Below, piece by piece: positions 8,272-18,900 of a DNA stretch of 55,475 nt; within the stretch, counting starts at the first letter, position 1, and each line of letters opens with the position of its first letter. The stretch is from JAXLQL01 sp046331625 (GTDB lineage: Bacteria > Acidobacteriota > Terriglobia > Bryobacterales > Bryobacteraceae). Location of the stretch: positions 1 to 55,475 of the forward strand of contig JAXLQL010000039.1 of the NCBI GenBank assembly GCA_046331625.1, read 5' to 3'. A program made the position numbers and the translations under genes. The notes below the pieces were generated by a model that saw only the letters and a list, made by a program, of their open reading frames with translations, was not told the DNA's origin and did no database searches.

Positions 8272-10689
8272 GTGCTCTCCCAGGAAGAAGCGCGCCGTCT
8301 CGATGCATGGTGGCGCGCCGCCAATTACCTGTCCGCCGGACAGATCTATCTCCGCGACAATCCGCTCCTGCGCGATCCGCTGAAATCCGAACACGTCAAG
8401 ACGCGCCTGCTCGGCCATTGGGGAACCACGCCCGGGCTCAATTTTGTTTGGGTCCACTTGAACCGCCTCATCCGCGAGCATGACGCGAACGCGATCTTCA
8501 TCGCCGGGCCGGGACACGGCGGTCCCGCTGTGGTGGCCAACGCGTGGCTCGAGGGGACCTACAGCGAAATCTATCCGGCCGTGCCCCAAAACGCGGCGGG
8601 CATGAAGCGTCTTTTCACCCAGTTCTCGTATCCCGGCGGCATTCCGAGCCACGCCGCCCCCGAGACTCCGGGCTCCATTCACGAAGGCGGCGAGCTCGGT
8701 TACGCGCTGCTGCATGCCTACGGTGCCGCGTTCGATAATCCGGACCTGCTCGTGGCGTGCGTAGTGGGCGATGGCGAAGCCGAGACCGGTCCTCTCGCCG
8801 CCAGTTGGCACTCGAACAAGTTCCTCAACCCGGCCCGCGATGGCGCCGTGCTCCCGATCCTGCATTTGAATGGATACAAGATCGCCGGTCCCACCGTGCT
8901 GGCGCGTCTCGAAGAACAGGAATTGGTGGATTTGTTTCGGGGCTATGGACACGAGCCGCGCTTCGTGGATGACGGCGATGCGGCGCATCAGGCGATGGCT
9001 GCGCACCGGAACATGGCCGCCGCGCTCGACGATGCCTTGACCGAGATCCGCCGCATCCAGACCGAAGCGCGCACGCGGGGCTTCCAGCATCGCGAACGCT
9101 GGCCGATGATCGTCTTGCGGACGCCGAAGGGCTGGACCGGTCCGAAGCAACTCGACGGCAAGCCCGTGGAAGGGAGCTTCCGCTCGCATCAGGTACCGCT
9201 GCCCGATGCCGCCACGCACCCGGACCGTCTCGCCGAGCTCGAACGCTGGATGAAGAGCTACCGTCCCGAAGAGTTGTTCGACGAATCGGGATCGCCGCGC
9301 GCCGAGTTGCTCGCGCTCTCGCCCCGTGGGGATCGGCGCATGAGCGCGAATCCGCACGCGAACGGCGGCCTGCTCCTCCGCGACCTCGTACTGCCCGACT
9401 TTCGCGACTATGCGGTTGCGGTTCCCGAGCCGGGTCGCGTCACGGCCGAGGCCACGCGCACGATGGGAGCGCTGCTGCGCGACGTGATGAAGAGCAATGC
9501 CGGGGCGCGGAACTTCCGCGTGATGGGTCCGGACGAGACCGCTTCGAACCGGCTCGACGCGCTGTTCGAAGTGACCGATCGCGTATCGACCGCGCGCATC
9601 CTGCCCGAAGACGAGCACGTCTCACCGGATGGCCGCGTGATGGAAGTGCTCAGCGAGCACATGTGCCAGGGCTGGCTCGAAGGCTACCTGCTCACGGGCC
9701 GGCACGGGTTCTTCTCCTGCTACGAGGCGTTCATCCACATCGTCGACTCGATGTTCAACCAACACGCCAAGTGGCTCAAGGTGACCAAGGGCATTCCGTG
9801 GCGGCGGCCCATCGCGTCATTGAACTACCTGCTCACGTCGCACGTGTGGCGGCAGGATCACAACGGCTTCAGCCATCAGGATCCCGGCTTCATCGATCAC
9901 GTGGTGAACAAGAAGGCCGGCATCGTGCGCGTGTACCTGCCGCCGGATGCGAACACGCTGCTCTCGGTGACCGATCATTGCCTGCGCAGTCGCGACAAGG
10001 TCAACGTCATCGTCGCCGGGAAACAACCCGGGTTGCAGTGGCTCGACATGGACGCCGCGATCCGCCATTGCACCGTGGGCATCGGCGTGTGGACCTGGGC
10101 GAGCAACGACGAAGGCGTCGAGCCCGACGTGGTGATGGCTTGCGCCGGCGACATTCCCACGCTCGAAACGCTCGCCGCCGTGGACCTGCTGCGCACCCAC
10201 GTGCCCGATCTGAAGATCCGCGTGGTGAATGTGGTGGACCTCATGACGTTGCAGCCGCCGGGCGAGCATCCTCACGGGCTCTCCGATCGCGAGTTCGATT
10301 CGATCTTCACTGTCGATAAGCCGATCGTGTTCGCCTTCCACGGATATCCGTGGCTCATTCACCGGCTCACCTATCGCCGCACCAATCACGACAACATGCA
10401 CGTGCGCGGATACAAGGAAGAAGGCACCACTACCACGCCATTCGACATGTGCGTGCTGAACGACCTCGACCGATTTCACCTCGCGAGCGACGTCGTGGAC
10501 CGCGTGGCGCGCGTGCGCAGCAAGGCCGCGCACTTCAAGCAATTCCTGCGCGACAAACTGGTGGATCATCGCCGCTACATCCGCGAACACGGCGATGACA
10601 TGCCGGAGATCAAGAACTGGAAGTGGCCCCTTCCGACATTGGCGCAGGCCTTGCCGTGTAGGGCGGGCTTTAGCCAGCGCGGGACTTGA
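8272..10689 (+). CDS. xfp: Phosphoketolase (xylulose-5-P/fructose-6-P)
   Basis: A thiamine-diphosphate enzyme that splits xylulose-5-phosphate (and often fructose-6-phosphate) with phosphate to acetyl-phosphate plus an aldose phosphate. Family hallmarks are present: WWRAANYLSAGQIYL at the N terminus, GPGHGGPA, EGGELGYAL, GDGEAETGPLAASWHSNKF (cofactor-binding region), and SHQDPGFIDHV late in the protein. The length of 805 aa fits the family. The start is a GTG at 8272 with no clear ribosome site. The last ~10 residues are encoded by a hairpin element, and the stop codon falls in its loop region, so the original C terminus was probably altered by that insertion. Confidence 0.93.
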   Translation: MLSQEEARRLDAWWRAANYLSAGQIYLRDNPLLRDPLKSEHVKTRLLGHWGTTPGLNFVWVHLNRLIREHDANAIFIAGPGHGGPAVVANAWLEGTYSEIYPAVPQNAAGMKRLFTQFSYPGGIPSHAAPETPGSIHEGGELGYALLHAYGAAFDNPDLLVACVVGDGEAETGPLAASWHSNKFLNPARDGAVLPILHLNGYKIAGPTVLARLEEQELVDLFRGYGHEPRFVDDGDAAHQAMAAHRNMAAALDDALTEIRRIQTEARTRGFQHRERWPMIVLRTPKGWTGPKQLDGKPVEGSFRSHQVPLPDAATHPDRLAELERWMKSYRPEELFDESGSPRAELLALSPRGDRRMSANPHANGGLLLRDLVLPDFRDYAVAVPEPGRVTAEATRTMGALLRDVMKSNAGARNFRVMGPDETASNRLDALFEVTDRVSTARILPEDEHVSPDGRVMEVLSEHMCQGWLEGYLLTGRHGFFSCYEAFIHIVDSMFNQHAKWLKVTKGIPWRRPIASLNYLLTSHVWRQDHNGFSHQDPGFIDHVVNKKAGIVRVYLPPDANTLLSVTDHCLRSRDKVNVIVAGKQPGLQWLDMDAAIRHCTVGIGVWTWASNDEGVEPDVVMACAGDIPTLETLAAVDLLRTHVPDLKIRVVNVVDLMTLQPPGEHPHGLSDREFDSIFTVDKPIVFAFHGYPWLIHRLTYRRTNHDNMHVRGYKEEGTTTTPFDMCVLNDLDRFHLASDVVDRVARVRSKAAHFKQFLRDKLVDHRRYIREHGDDMPEIKNWKWPLPTLAQALPCRAGFSQRGT

Positions 10690-10696
10690 GTCCCGC
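10679..10696. repeat. Palindromic hairpin GCGGGACTTGAGTCCCGC
   Basis: A perfect inverted repeat (GCGGGACT / AGTCCCGC around TG) that contains the phosphoketolase stop codon. A close relative with one extra loop base is at 30656-30674, so it looks like a dispersed palindromic element and not a gene-specific terminator; no T-run follows. Confidence 0.65.
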
Positions 10697-10719
10697 TGCG
10701 CGAGCATCAACGAAATAGC

Positions 10720-11952
10720 CTACCAGTGCGTAAGCGACCCATCAGGCCGAATGAACATGTTCGCGCGACCCGGCTGCGTCACCTCCCCGATCATCGTGAG
10801 CTTCTTCATATCCGCCGTCACGCCCAGCCCCGGCCGGTCATTGCGAAGCGCCTTGCCATTCTTGAAGTCGAGGCACTCGGGCAGATGCTCGATCGGCCGG
10901 CCTCCATAGTTGTACTCCATAATCACAGGACCCGGGTACGTCGAAAGGCAGTTGACGAGCGCGGCCGTAGCCACCGGTCCCGTGAAGTGCGGAATGATGC
11001 CGACGGCGTGCGTTTCGCAGATGGCGGCGATCTTCATCATCTCGGTAATGCCGCCGACATTGGGTAGCGTTGCGCGGATGTAGTCGATGTCGTGGTTCTC
11101 CACCAGCTTGTTGAAGTCGTAGCGCTGGCCCCATTCCTCACCGTGCGTCAACGGCACGGTGGTCATCTGGCGGAGCTTCGGAATGTCCTGATGCGCGTGC
11201 TCGTCGCGCACGGGATCTTCCACGAAGTAGGGCTCGAACTCCTCGATCAGCTTGCAGGCGCGCACGGCATCCGAGTAGTCGAAGCGCTGATGAAAGTCGA
11301 TGCACCAGTCGCCGTCTTTGCCCACGCCTTCGCGCGCTTCTTTGCAATCCTGCTGCACTTTGCGAACTCGTTCGTGCGTGTTGAATGTCTCGCCGGTGCG
11401 TGTGTCGCCGGCGCCCATGCGGAAAGCACGATACCCCGCTTCCATCGTGGCTCGGGCGCGCTCGCGGAGGCCGAGCCGCTGACCGCCAGGCGTGGGAGCT
11501 CCGCCGGTGGCGTAGCATTCGCAATGGTTGCGCACAGCGCCTCCCAGCATTTCGTGTACCGGAAGGTTCAGCGCCTTGCCCTTGATGTCCCACAGCGCGA
11601 GGTCCAGCGCGCCGAGCGCGTGGATCTTTTCGCGTCCCGGCGGATAGAACCACGAGATGTACATCTCCTGCCACAGCGCTTCGATGCGGAACGGATTCTT
11701 CCCGATCAGCGATCCGGCGCATTGTTCGAGCGTGTCTTTCGATCCGCCCTCGCCGATCCCCGTGATCCCCGCATCGGTCTCCACGGTCACCACCATGTTG
11801 CTCTGATTGAAGAGCTCGTTGAGATTCGGTGGCCGGTAGACGCGCACACGCGTGATCTTCATCTTGGGAAGCGCGGCCTCGGCCCGCTGCGGCCGTAGTA
11901 GCGCCGCGGCCGGGGCGACGGCGAGTGAATTGAGAAACGCTCTGCGATTCAT
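10720..11952 (-). CDS. Exported enolase-superfamily enzyme (mandelate racemase / muconate-lactonizing type)
   Basis: A 410-aa protein with a Tat-like leader (MNRRAFLNSLAVAPAAALL) ahead of a complete enolase-superfamily fold. The barrel carries the metal-ligand series as CIDFHQRFD, YFVEDPVR and HGEEWGQR, and a later PHFTGP supplies a likely catalytic His. This pattern resembles acid-sugar dehydratases, but the substrate cannot be assigned. ATG 11952 is chosen over an upstream in-frame start because it begins the Tat leader. It is divergent from the MEMO-AMMECR1 gene with only 32 bases between the two starts. Confidence 0.85.
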   Translation of the reverse strand: MNRRAFLNSLAVAPAAALLRPQRAEAALPKMKITRVRVYRPPNLNELFNQSNMVVTVETDAGITGIGEGGSKDTLEQCAGSLIGKNPFRIEALWQEMYISWFYPPGREKIHALGALDLALWDIKGKALNLPVHEMLGGAVRNHCECYATGGAPTPGGQRLGLRERARATMEAGYRAFRMGAGDTRTGETFNTHERVRKVQQDCKEAREGVGKDGDWCIDFHQRFDYSDAVRACKLIEEFEPYFVEDPVRDEHAHQDIPKLRQMTTVPLTHGEEWGQRYDFNKLVENHDIDYIRATLPNVGGITEMMKIAAICETHAVGIIPHFTGPVATAALVNCLSTYPGPVIMEYNYGGRPIEHLPECLDFKNGKALRNDRPGLGVTADMKKLTMIGEVTQPGRANMFIRPDGSLTHW

Positions 11953-11984
11953 AGAGACAAGAGTACACCCGAAGCAGAGCGATA

Positions 11985-13439
11985 ATGGTTTCCGTGACTC
12001 CGTTGCGCGCATGGCTTCTCTTGTTTGCCGTTGGCGCATCGAGCGCGCAGATCCATCCCACTCCTATGGCTGGGCGGTGGTTTCCTTCCTCGCCCGCCGA
12101 TCTCGAAAAGACACTCGACCGCTCGTTCGAAACCGCCGCCAAACGCCTCGGCCGCATTCCTCCGCGCAAGCAGTTGTTGGCCTTGATCGCTCCGCACGCG
12201 GGGCTCGAGTATTCGGGCGGCGTGGCCGCGGCGGCGTACCGGCTCAGTCCCGCGCCGCGCACTGTGATTCTGCTGGGATTTTCGCACCGCGTGCCGCTCG
12301 CGGGCGTGATGACGCCGAACGCGGATGGCTTCGCCACGCCGCTCGGAGAAGTGAAGGTGGATCGCGTGGCCATCGACGCACTGGGATTCCCAAAACAAGA
12401 CGAGCGTGGTTTGTGCGATCACTCTCTCGAGAATCAGCTCCCGTTTCTCAAGCGCGCGTTTCCGCAAGCGCGCGTGGCCCCGCTCTATGTCGGGTCGCTC
12501 GATGAGCGCCAACTCGCAGCCGCAGCCACGAAGCTCGCCGCACGTGTGGCGCAGGGCGACCTCCTCATCGCGTCCTCGGATTTCACGCACTACGGCGAGG
12601 CGTACCACTACACGCCGTTCGCCAAGGACGCGAAGACCCCGACGCGCCTGCGTGAACAAGCCGAAGAAGCGCTGGAACACGTGGGCTCGCTCGACGTCGT
12701 CGCGTTCGACCGCTATCTCACCCGCACCGGCGACACGATCTGCGGACGCGATCCGATCCGCTTGCTGATGGCTTCACTCGCGCGGTTGCGCGACGAAGTC
12801 TATATGACTCCGGCCGACCTCATGACTTCGGGCGAGCTCACCGGCGACTATTCGCTCAGCGTCACCTATGCCGCACTCGCGTTCTATCCGGCGTCAGCGT
12901 TCTCGGTCGACGCCACGCAGCGCAAGAAGCTGATCGCGCATTCGCGGACCGCGCTCGAAGCACACTTGAGTGGAGCCCGCATGATCCCCGCGCCCGCCGA
13001 TCGCGCCGCCGATCTCGAGCAGCGCACCGGAGCATTCGTAACCATCCGCAAACAAGGCGACTTGCGCGGCTGCATCGGCAACCTCTCGCCGCGCTCCAAT
13101 CTCTTCGACACCATTGCGGACCGCACCTTCGCCGCCGCCCGCTCGGATCCGCGCTTTCCCGCATTGACGCGCGCCGAGGGTCCGGTGTCGCTCGAGGTCT
13201 CGTTGCTCACGCCGCTCAAGCGGCTGGCCGATTGGAAGAAGTTCCGCTCAGGCCTCGGCGCAGTGCTCATGCTCGGCGACCATGGTGGCTTGCTGCTGCC
13301 CCAAGTGGCCACTGAGATGGGCTGGAGCCCGGAACAATTTCTCGAAGGCTTGTCGCACAAGGCCGGCTTGCCGGCCAAAGCCTATCGCGACCCCAAAGCG
13401 CATCTCTACGTATTCGGCGCGCAGGTGTTCGGCGAGTGA
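11985..13439 (+). CDS. Secreted MEMO1-AMMECR1 fusion protein
   Basis: Two AmmeMemoRadiSam components in one 484-aa chain. After a signal-like leader (LRAWLLLFAVGASSAQ) comes a MEMO1/class III dioxygenase-like domain (about 25-290) with APHAGLEYSG, CDHSLENQLPFL and SSDFTHYG, positions where relatives place metal or active-site residues. An AMMECR1 domain follows (about 300-484) with its hallmark DLRGCIG. These proteins are usually cytoplasmic and accompanied by a radical SAM gene, yet here there is a leader and no such neighbour. The stop overlaps the GTG of the next gene (GTGA), so the downstream helicase-nuclease pair is coupled to it. Confidence 0.88.
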   Translation: MVSVTPLRAWLLLFAVGASSAQIHPTPMAGRWFPSSPADLEKTLDRSFETAAKRLGRIPPRKQLLALIAPHAGLEYSGGVAAAAYRLSPAPRTVILLGFSHRVPLAGVMTPNADGFATPLGEVKVDRVAIDALGFPKQDERGLCDHSLENQLPFLKRAFPQARVAPLYVGSLDERQLAAAATKLAARVAQGDLLIASSDFTHYGEAYHYTPFAKDAKTPTRLREQAEEALEHVGSLDVVAFDRYLTRTGDTICGRDPIRLLMASLARLRDEVYMTPADLMTSGELTGDYSLSVTYAALAFYPASAFSVDATQRKKLIAHSRTALEAHLSGARMIPAPADRAADLEQRTGAFVTIRKQGDLRGCIGNLSPRSNLFDTIADRTFAAARSDPRFPALTRAEGPVSLEVSLLTPLKRLADWKKFRSGLGAVLMLGDHGGLLLPQVATEMGWSPEQFLEGLSHKAGLPAKAYRDPKAHLYVFGAQVFGE

Positions 13440-15991
13440 GGCTTCCGCCGGATCTGGTGGCCGCGCTCGAACGCGGCGCCACGCTCGTTACCGCCACGCG
13501 GAGATTGGCGCGCGCCATGCGTTCGGGATACGCAGCGTCGCGCATCGAAGCGGGCCGCGAGGCTTGGGAATCGCCCGAGATCGTGACGTGGTCCGGTTGG
13601 CTCGATCGCCAGTGGACCGCGCTTCTGCACCTGGGCGCTCCGGGCATGAAGCCGCGGCTGACGCCCGCACAGGAAGCCTCGCTTTGGGAGCGAGCGATCC
13701 AAGATCATCCGGACGCGGCAGCGTTGCTCAACCTGGCTCCGGCCGCCGGAGCAGCGGCTCGCGCGTGGGATCTGATTCATGAGTGGCGCATCCCGAAGAG
13801 CGGCGCAGCGTGGCAATCGCACGCCGACGCGATGGCGTTTCTCGAGTGGCGCGAGCGCTTCGAGAGCGATTGCTGGGATCTCGGCCGCATCGACTCCGCG
13901 CGCTCGCCGGACCAAGTGCTGGCCGCGCTCCAGTCGGGCAGCATCGCGGCGCCACCCGAGCTGTGGTTCGCCGGCTTTGACCTATTCACGCCCCGCCATC
14001 GCGAGTTCCTCGAAGCCATGCACGGCGCCGGTACCACCATCCGCGTCCTCGAAGCCGAAACAGAACCGGGCCCCGCCGTGCTCGAGAGCCATGCGGATAG
14101 CGAAGCGCAGTGGCGCGCCGCTGCCGCATGGTCGCTCGGGCTGGTAGAGCGCAAAGCAGGCTCGATCGGAATCATCGCCCCCAACCTCGATCGCCAACGC
14201 GCGCTGGCCGAGCGCGTGTTTCGCGAAAGCCTCGGCGGCGCGTTCCACATCTCGCTCGGTCCGAAACTCGATGCCTGGCCCGTCGCAGCCGTGGCGCTGA
14301 CGATTGCGGAGTTGGTCCGGCCCCGCACTTCGTTCGCGACCATTTCGCGCTTGCTGCTCTCGCCCTACGTTCGCGGCGCGGCTCAGGAGCGTAGCGAACG
14401 CGCGTTGTTCGAACTCGAACTGCGCCGCCAGCACGCCACTGAGATCGCTTGGGCAGCCTCGCCCGCCTCCGCACCGGCTCCGCCGATGTGGACCGCTGCA
14501 CTCGCCAACGCTCACGAAGCCATTCGAGCCGTCAGCGGCGAACAGAGAAGGCCCAGCCAGTGGAGCCGCGCCATCAGCCGCTTGCTTACCTCGCTTGGCT
14601 GGCCTGGCGATGCGTCTCCGTCGAGCGGTGAGTACCAGGCCATCGACGCCTGGCATGACGCGCTGTCCGAGCTCGCCGCACTTGACCTGACACTTCCGCC
14701 GATCTCCGCCGGAAAGGCGCTCGCGTTGCTGCGTGAGATCACGAGCCGGCCCTTCGAGCCAGAGAATCGCGACGAACCCGTACAAATTCTCAGCGTCAAC
14801 GAATCCACGGGAGAATGTTTCGAACATTCCTGGCTCCTCGGGTTCGATGACTCCGCATGGCCCCCCGTGGCCGCGCCGCAGCCGTTCGTGCCGGTCATGC
14901 TGCAGCGCGCGCGTGGCGTTCCGCGGGCTTCGGCCGAGGGTGCGCTCGGGCAGGCGAAGCGCGCCACGGTCCGGCTGCTCGCTTCCGCTGGCGACATCGT
15001 GGTCAGCTTCGCGCGGACCGAAGGCGAACGCAGTCTCGCACCGAGCCCACTCGTAGCGCATTTACCCTTGCACGATGCCGCGGCCGCGCGGCCAGCCTGG
15101 ACCCCCGTACCGCTCGAGACTGCGGAAGACACGCCGCCCCCCCCGCTCGCCGTGTCGGCCACCGCCGCCGGCGGTACTCGGGTTCTCCAACTCCAGGCCG
15201 CCTGCCCCTTTCGGGCCTTTGCCGAAATGCGGCTCCGCGCACAAGAGCTCGACGAACCGGACCTCGGCCTCGAACCGCGCGAACGCGGCACCGTGCTCCA
15301 CGCGGCGCTCGAGGAGTGTTGGCGTAGGCTCGGCGGATCGCGCGGTCTCGCAGGGGATCTCGATGCGGTCATCGCGCCTTCGGTGGAATCCGCGCTCGAC
15401 ACGCAGCCGCACCTGTGGCGCGGAGCTTTTGGAGCACGGCTGCGGGAACTCGAAGCGGCGCGTCTGGTGCGTCTGATCGGTGAGTGGCTCGCTTTCGAGC
15501 GCAAAAGAGCCGTGCCCTTCACCACCGAGCCTGGTGAACAGAAACGCGAGGTCCAGATCGGCGGGTTGACGCTGCGCACGCGCCTGGATCGTCAGGATCG
15601 CCTCTCCGATGGACGCCTGGTGCTGATCGACTACAAGAGCGGCCAGCCAACACTGAGTGCGTGGGAAGGCGATCGCCCCGATGAGCCGCAGCTTCCGCTC
15701 TACGCGGTCTCGACGCTCAAGCCGCTCGCCGCCGTCGCGTTCGCGCAAGTACGCAGTGGCGATGTTCGATTCAAGGGAATTTCCGCAGCCGCCGCGGCGC
15801 TGCCTGAAGCCAAGGAAATCGCCTCCGCCGACCTCGATCGCCGACTGAACGATTGGCGCTCGGTGCTCGCCGCGCTGGCCCAGGACTTCGCTGCCGGGCG
15901 CTCCGAGGTCGATCCCAAGCAAGCGCCGCAGACTTGCCAGTATTGCCACTTGCGCACGTTGTGCCGCGTCCACGAAATGGAGCTGCGATGA
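13436..15991 (+). CDS. AddB-like DNA repair protein with Fe-S PD-(D/E)XK nuclease
   Basis: An 851-aa partner of the following UvrD-type helicase, resembling the AddB/RexB-like 'probable DNA repair protein' group. The N-terminal ~570 residues are helicase-like but carry ATRRLARAM where a P-loop would be, so they are probably inactive as an ATPase. The C-terminal nuclease has RTRLDR...VLIDYKSG near residues 715-733. One Cys (QAACPFRAF, ~591) plus CQYCHLRTLC near 834-843 give the four Cys expected for a 4Fe-4S clasp. It begins at GTG within the previous stop and overlaps the next gene by ATGA. Confidence 0.85.
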   Translation: MRLPPDLVAALERGATLVTATRRLARAMRSGYAASRIEAGREAWESPEIVTWSGWLDRQWTALLHLGAPGMKPRLTPAQEASLWERAIQDHPDAAALLNLAPAAGAAARAWDLIHEWRIPKSGAAWQSHADAMAFLEWRERFESDCWDLGRIDSARSPDQVLAALQSGSIAAPPELWFAGFDLFTPRHREFLEAMHGAGTTIRVLEAETEPGPAVLESHADSEAQWRAAAAWSLGLVERKAGSIGIIAPNLDRQRALAERVFRESLGGAFHISLGPKLDAWPVAAVALTIAELVRPRTSFATISRLLLSPYVRGAAQERSERALFELELRRQHATEIAWAASPASAPAPPMWTAALANAHEAIRAVSGEQRRPSQWSRAISRLLTSLGWPGDASPSSGEYQAIDAWHDALSELAALDLTLPPISAGKALALLREITSRPFEPENRDEPVQILSVNESTGECFEHSWLLGFDDSAWPPVAAPQPFVPVMLQRARGVPRASAEGALGQAKRATVRLLASAGDIVVSFARTEGERSLAPSPLVAHLPLHDAAAARPAWTPVPLETAEDTPPPPLAVSATAAGGTRVLQLQAACPFRAFAEMRLRAQELDEPDLGLEPRERGTVLHAALEECWRRLGGSRGLAGDLDAVIAPSVESALDTQPHLWRGAFGARLRELEAARLVRLIGEWLAFERKRAVPFTTEPGEQKREVQIGGLTLRTRLDRQDRLSDGRLVLIDYKSGQPTLSAWEGDRPDEPQLPLYAVSTLKPLAAVAFAQVRSGDVRFKGISAAAAALPEAKEIASADLDRRLNDWRSVLAALAQDFAAGRSEVDPKQAPQTCQYCHLRTLCRVHEMELR

Positions 15992-18900
15992 CGCCACGGC
16001 TCGTTCCCGCATTCGACGATCGCCCTGACCGCTTGCGCGCCATCGATCCCACTGGCAGCTTCATCGTGCAAGCCCCGGCCGGCTCCGGCAAGACGGAACT
16101 CCTCGTGCAGCGCTTCCTCGCCTTGCTCGCGCGTGTGGAGCAGCCCGAGTCGATCCTCGCCATCACCTTCACCGTGAAAGCCGCGGGCGAGATGCGGGCT
16201 CGCGTGCTGGCGGCTCTCGAACGATGCGAGGCCGGCGAGCCCGATACCGCCCACGGCGCAGCCACTGTGGAACTCGCGCGCGCCGCCATGGCACGCGACC
16301 GCGCCGCCGGTTGGGAGCTCCTCTCGAACCCCGCGCGCTTGCGCATCCAAACCATCGACGCGCTGTGCGCTTCCATCGTCCAACGGATGCCGTGGATGGC
16401 CCGCTTCGGTTCCATGCCTGGGGTTACCGAAGACGCCACGCTCGCCTATCGCGAAGCAGCCCGCCAGACACTGCGGCGTCTCGGAGAAGACGATTCTCTC
16501 GCCGGCGCCGCGCGAACCCTGATCCTCCATCTCGATGGCGACTGGCGCAAAGCGCAGAAAATGATTGAAACAATTCTGCCCAAGCGCGATCAATGGCTTC
16601 GCCACCTCGGCACCGGCGCCGACCCTCTGGAAGTTCGCGCCGCGCTCGAAACCACGCTGGGAGCGCTCGTCGAGCGCCACCTCGCGAGTCTCCGCGCGCT
16701 CGTTCCACCCCGAGCAGAAAAGCCTGCTGCGCACTTGCTGAAGTTTCTCTACAAGACCGCTGGTGAACTCCCGAGCGCAACCGGGGCCGCGCTCCCCGAC
16801 TGGATCCGACTCGCCGACCTCACGCTCACCCAACAAGGTGAGTGGCGTCAGAGCATCCGCGGCATCGCCAATTTCCCCGCGTACGCCACCTACGAGAAGC
16901 GCCTCCACGCCGACCTCATACGCATCCTCGAGCCCCACGCGGAACTCCGCGCTGTGCTACATGAAACTCGCCAGCTTCCCTCGCCGCATTTCTCCGAGCA
17001 GCAGTGGTCCCTCATGTGCGCTCTGCTTTGCTTGCTCCCCGCCGCCGCCGCCGAGTTGAAGCTCGCCTTTCGCGAACGCAGTGAAGTCGACTTCGTGGAA
17101 GTAGCCGAAGCCGCGCGCCGCGCACTCGCCGGTGACGCTGGACCCAGCGATCTCGCCCTCGCCCTGGGCCATCGCATCGAGCACGTGCTGGTCGACGAAA
17201 TGCAAGATACCTCCGTCACGCAGGTGGAGCTGTTCGAGCGTCTCACCGCGTCGTGGGACGCGAGCGAAGGCCGCACGCTGTTCCTCGTGGGTGACCCGAT
17301 GCAGTCGATCTATCGCTTCCGCGAAGCCGATGTGGGTCTGTTCCTGCGCATCCGCGAGCGCGGCCTCGGCGACCTCGCTGTGGAGCCGCTGACGCTGCGT
17401 TCGAACTTTCGCTCGCGCCCGGAAATTGTCGACTGGGTGAATGCGGCGTTCGCGAAAATCTTTCCCGATACGGACGATGCCACTGTCGGCGCGGTTCGCT
17501 ACAGCAAGTCACAGGCGCAGCGGGGAGCCGACGCCGCGGCCGGCCTCGCCATCCATCCGTTCTACGGGCTCGACGAGGCAGCAGAGGCCGCCCGAGTCGC
17601 CGACATCGTGCGCGATGCGAAAGAAGGCCACACCGCGATCCTCGTGCGCGCGCGCCAGCACGCCACCGCGATCGTGCGCGAACTCGGCCGCCGCGGCATC
17701 GCCTTTCGCGCAGTGGACCTCGACCCGTTGGCAGAGCGCCCGGTTATCGCCGATCTCACCGCGCTGACGCGCGCTGTGCTTCATCCTGCCGACCGCACGG
17801 CGTGGCTCTCGCTGCTTCGCGCACCCTGGTGCGGCCTTACGCGCGCCGAACTCTTCACCGTGGCGGGCGGCAATCCAAGGCAGCCGGTGTGGGACCTGCT
17901 CACCACCCTCGAAGACCCGCGCATCGATCGCTTCAAAGCCGCGATGAGCGCAGCGCTCGAAGACGCCCGCCGTATCCCTCTGCGCCGATGCGTCGAGCGA
18001 ACCTGGCTCGCCCTCGGAGGCGAAGCGTGCCTTGATGATTCCGGCGCGCGCGCCGATGCCGAGCGCTTCTTCGCGCTCCTCGAACAACTCGATTCCGGCG
18101 GCGACCTTGCGTCATTCCAGTTGCTGGATGACGCCGTGGCCCAATTGTTCGCCCAGCCGGACCCCCGCGCTCCCGAGTCGCTGCAGATCATGACCATCCA
18201 CAAGGCGAAGGGGCTCGAGTTCGACACTGTGATCGTGCCGGGCCTCGGACGCGGGCCGGCTGTCGACGATCCACCGCTGCTGCGCTGGGCGGAGATCCCG
18301 CTTGACGGCGCCGAAGGGCTCGTGTTCGCGCCCGTAGAGGCCGCCGAAGCCGATCGCGACCCCGTGTATCGCTACCTTGGCCGGCTCGACCGGCAGCGTC
18401 TCAAGCACGAATCAGCGCGACTGCTCTATGTCGCGGCCACCCGAGCCCGCGAGCGGCTCCACCTGCTCGGGCATGCCGAGACGGCTGCGGGCAAGATCAA
18501 GCCGCGCGCCGGGAGCTTGCTCGAGATCGCGTGGCCGGCCATCGAGCAGCACTTCGTGCAGGCACACGCCGCCGAATCCGCCGCCCCCCCCGCAGCAGCG
18601 AAACCGGCCACGACCCTGCGCAGGCTACCTCTCGCCTGGACGCCGCCGGCGGGAATCTCGCCGGTGCCTCCAGAGGAGCCCGAGGAGCGCGTCAGCTTCG
18701 AGTGGGTGGGAGACACACTGCGCCATGTAGGAACCGTGGTCCACGCGTGGCTGGCCCGGATCGCTCGCGAAGGGCTCGCGCAATGGCCCCCGAGCCGGCT
18801 CCTGAGCGAGCGGAACCGCATTCGCGCCGCGCTCGAGTCACTCGGCATCATCCCGTCTGAGGCCGACGGCGCCGCCAGTCAGGTACTGCGCGCCATGCAG

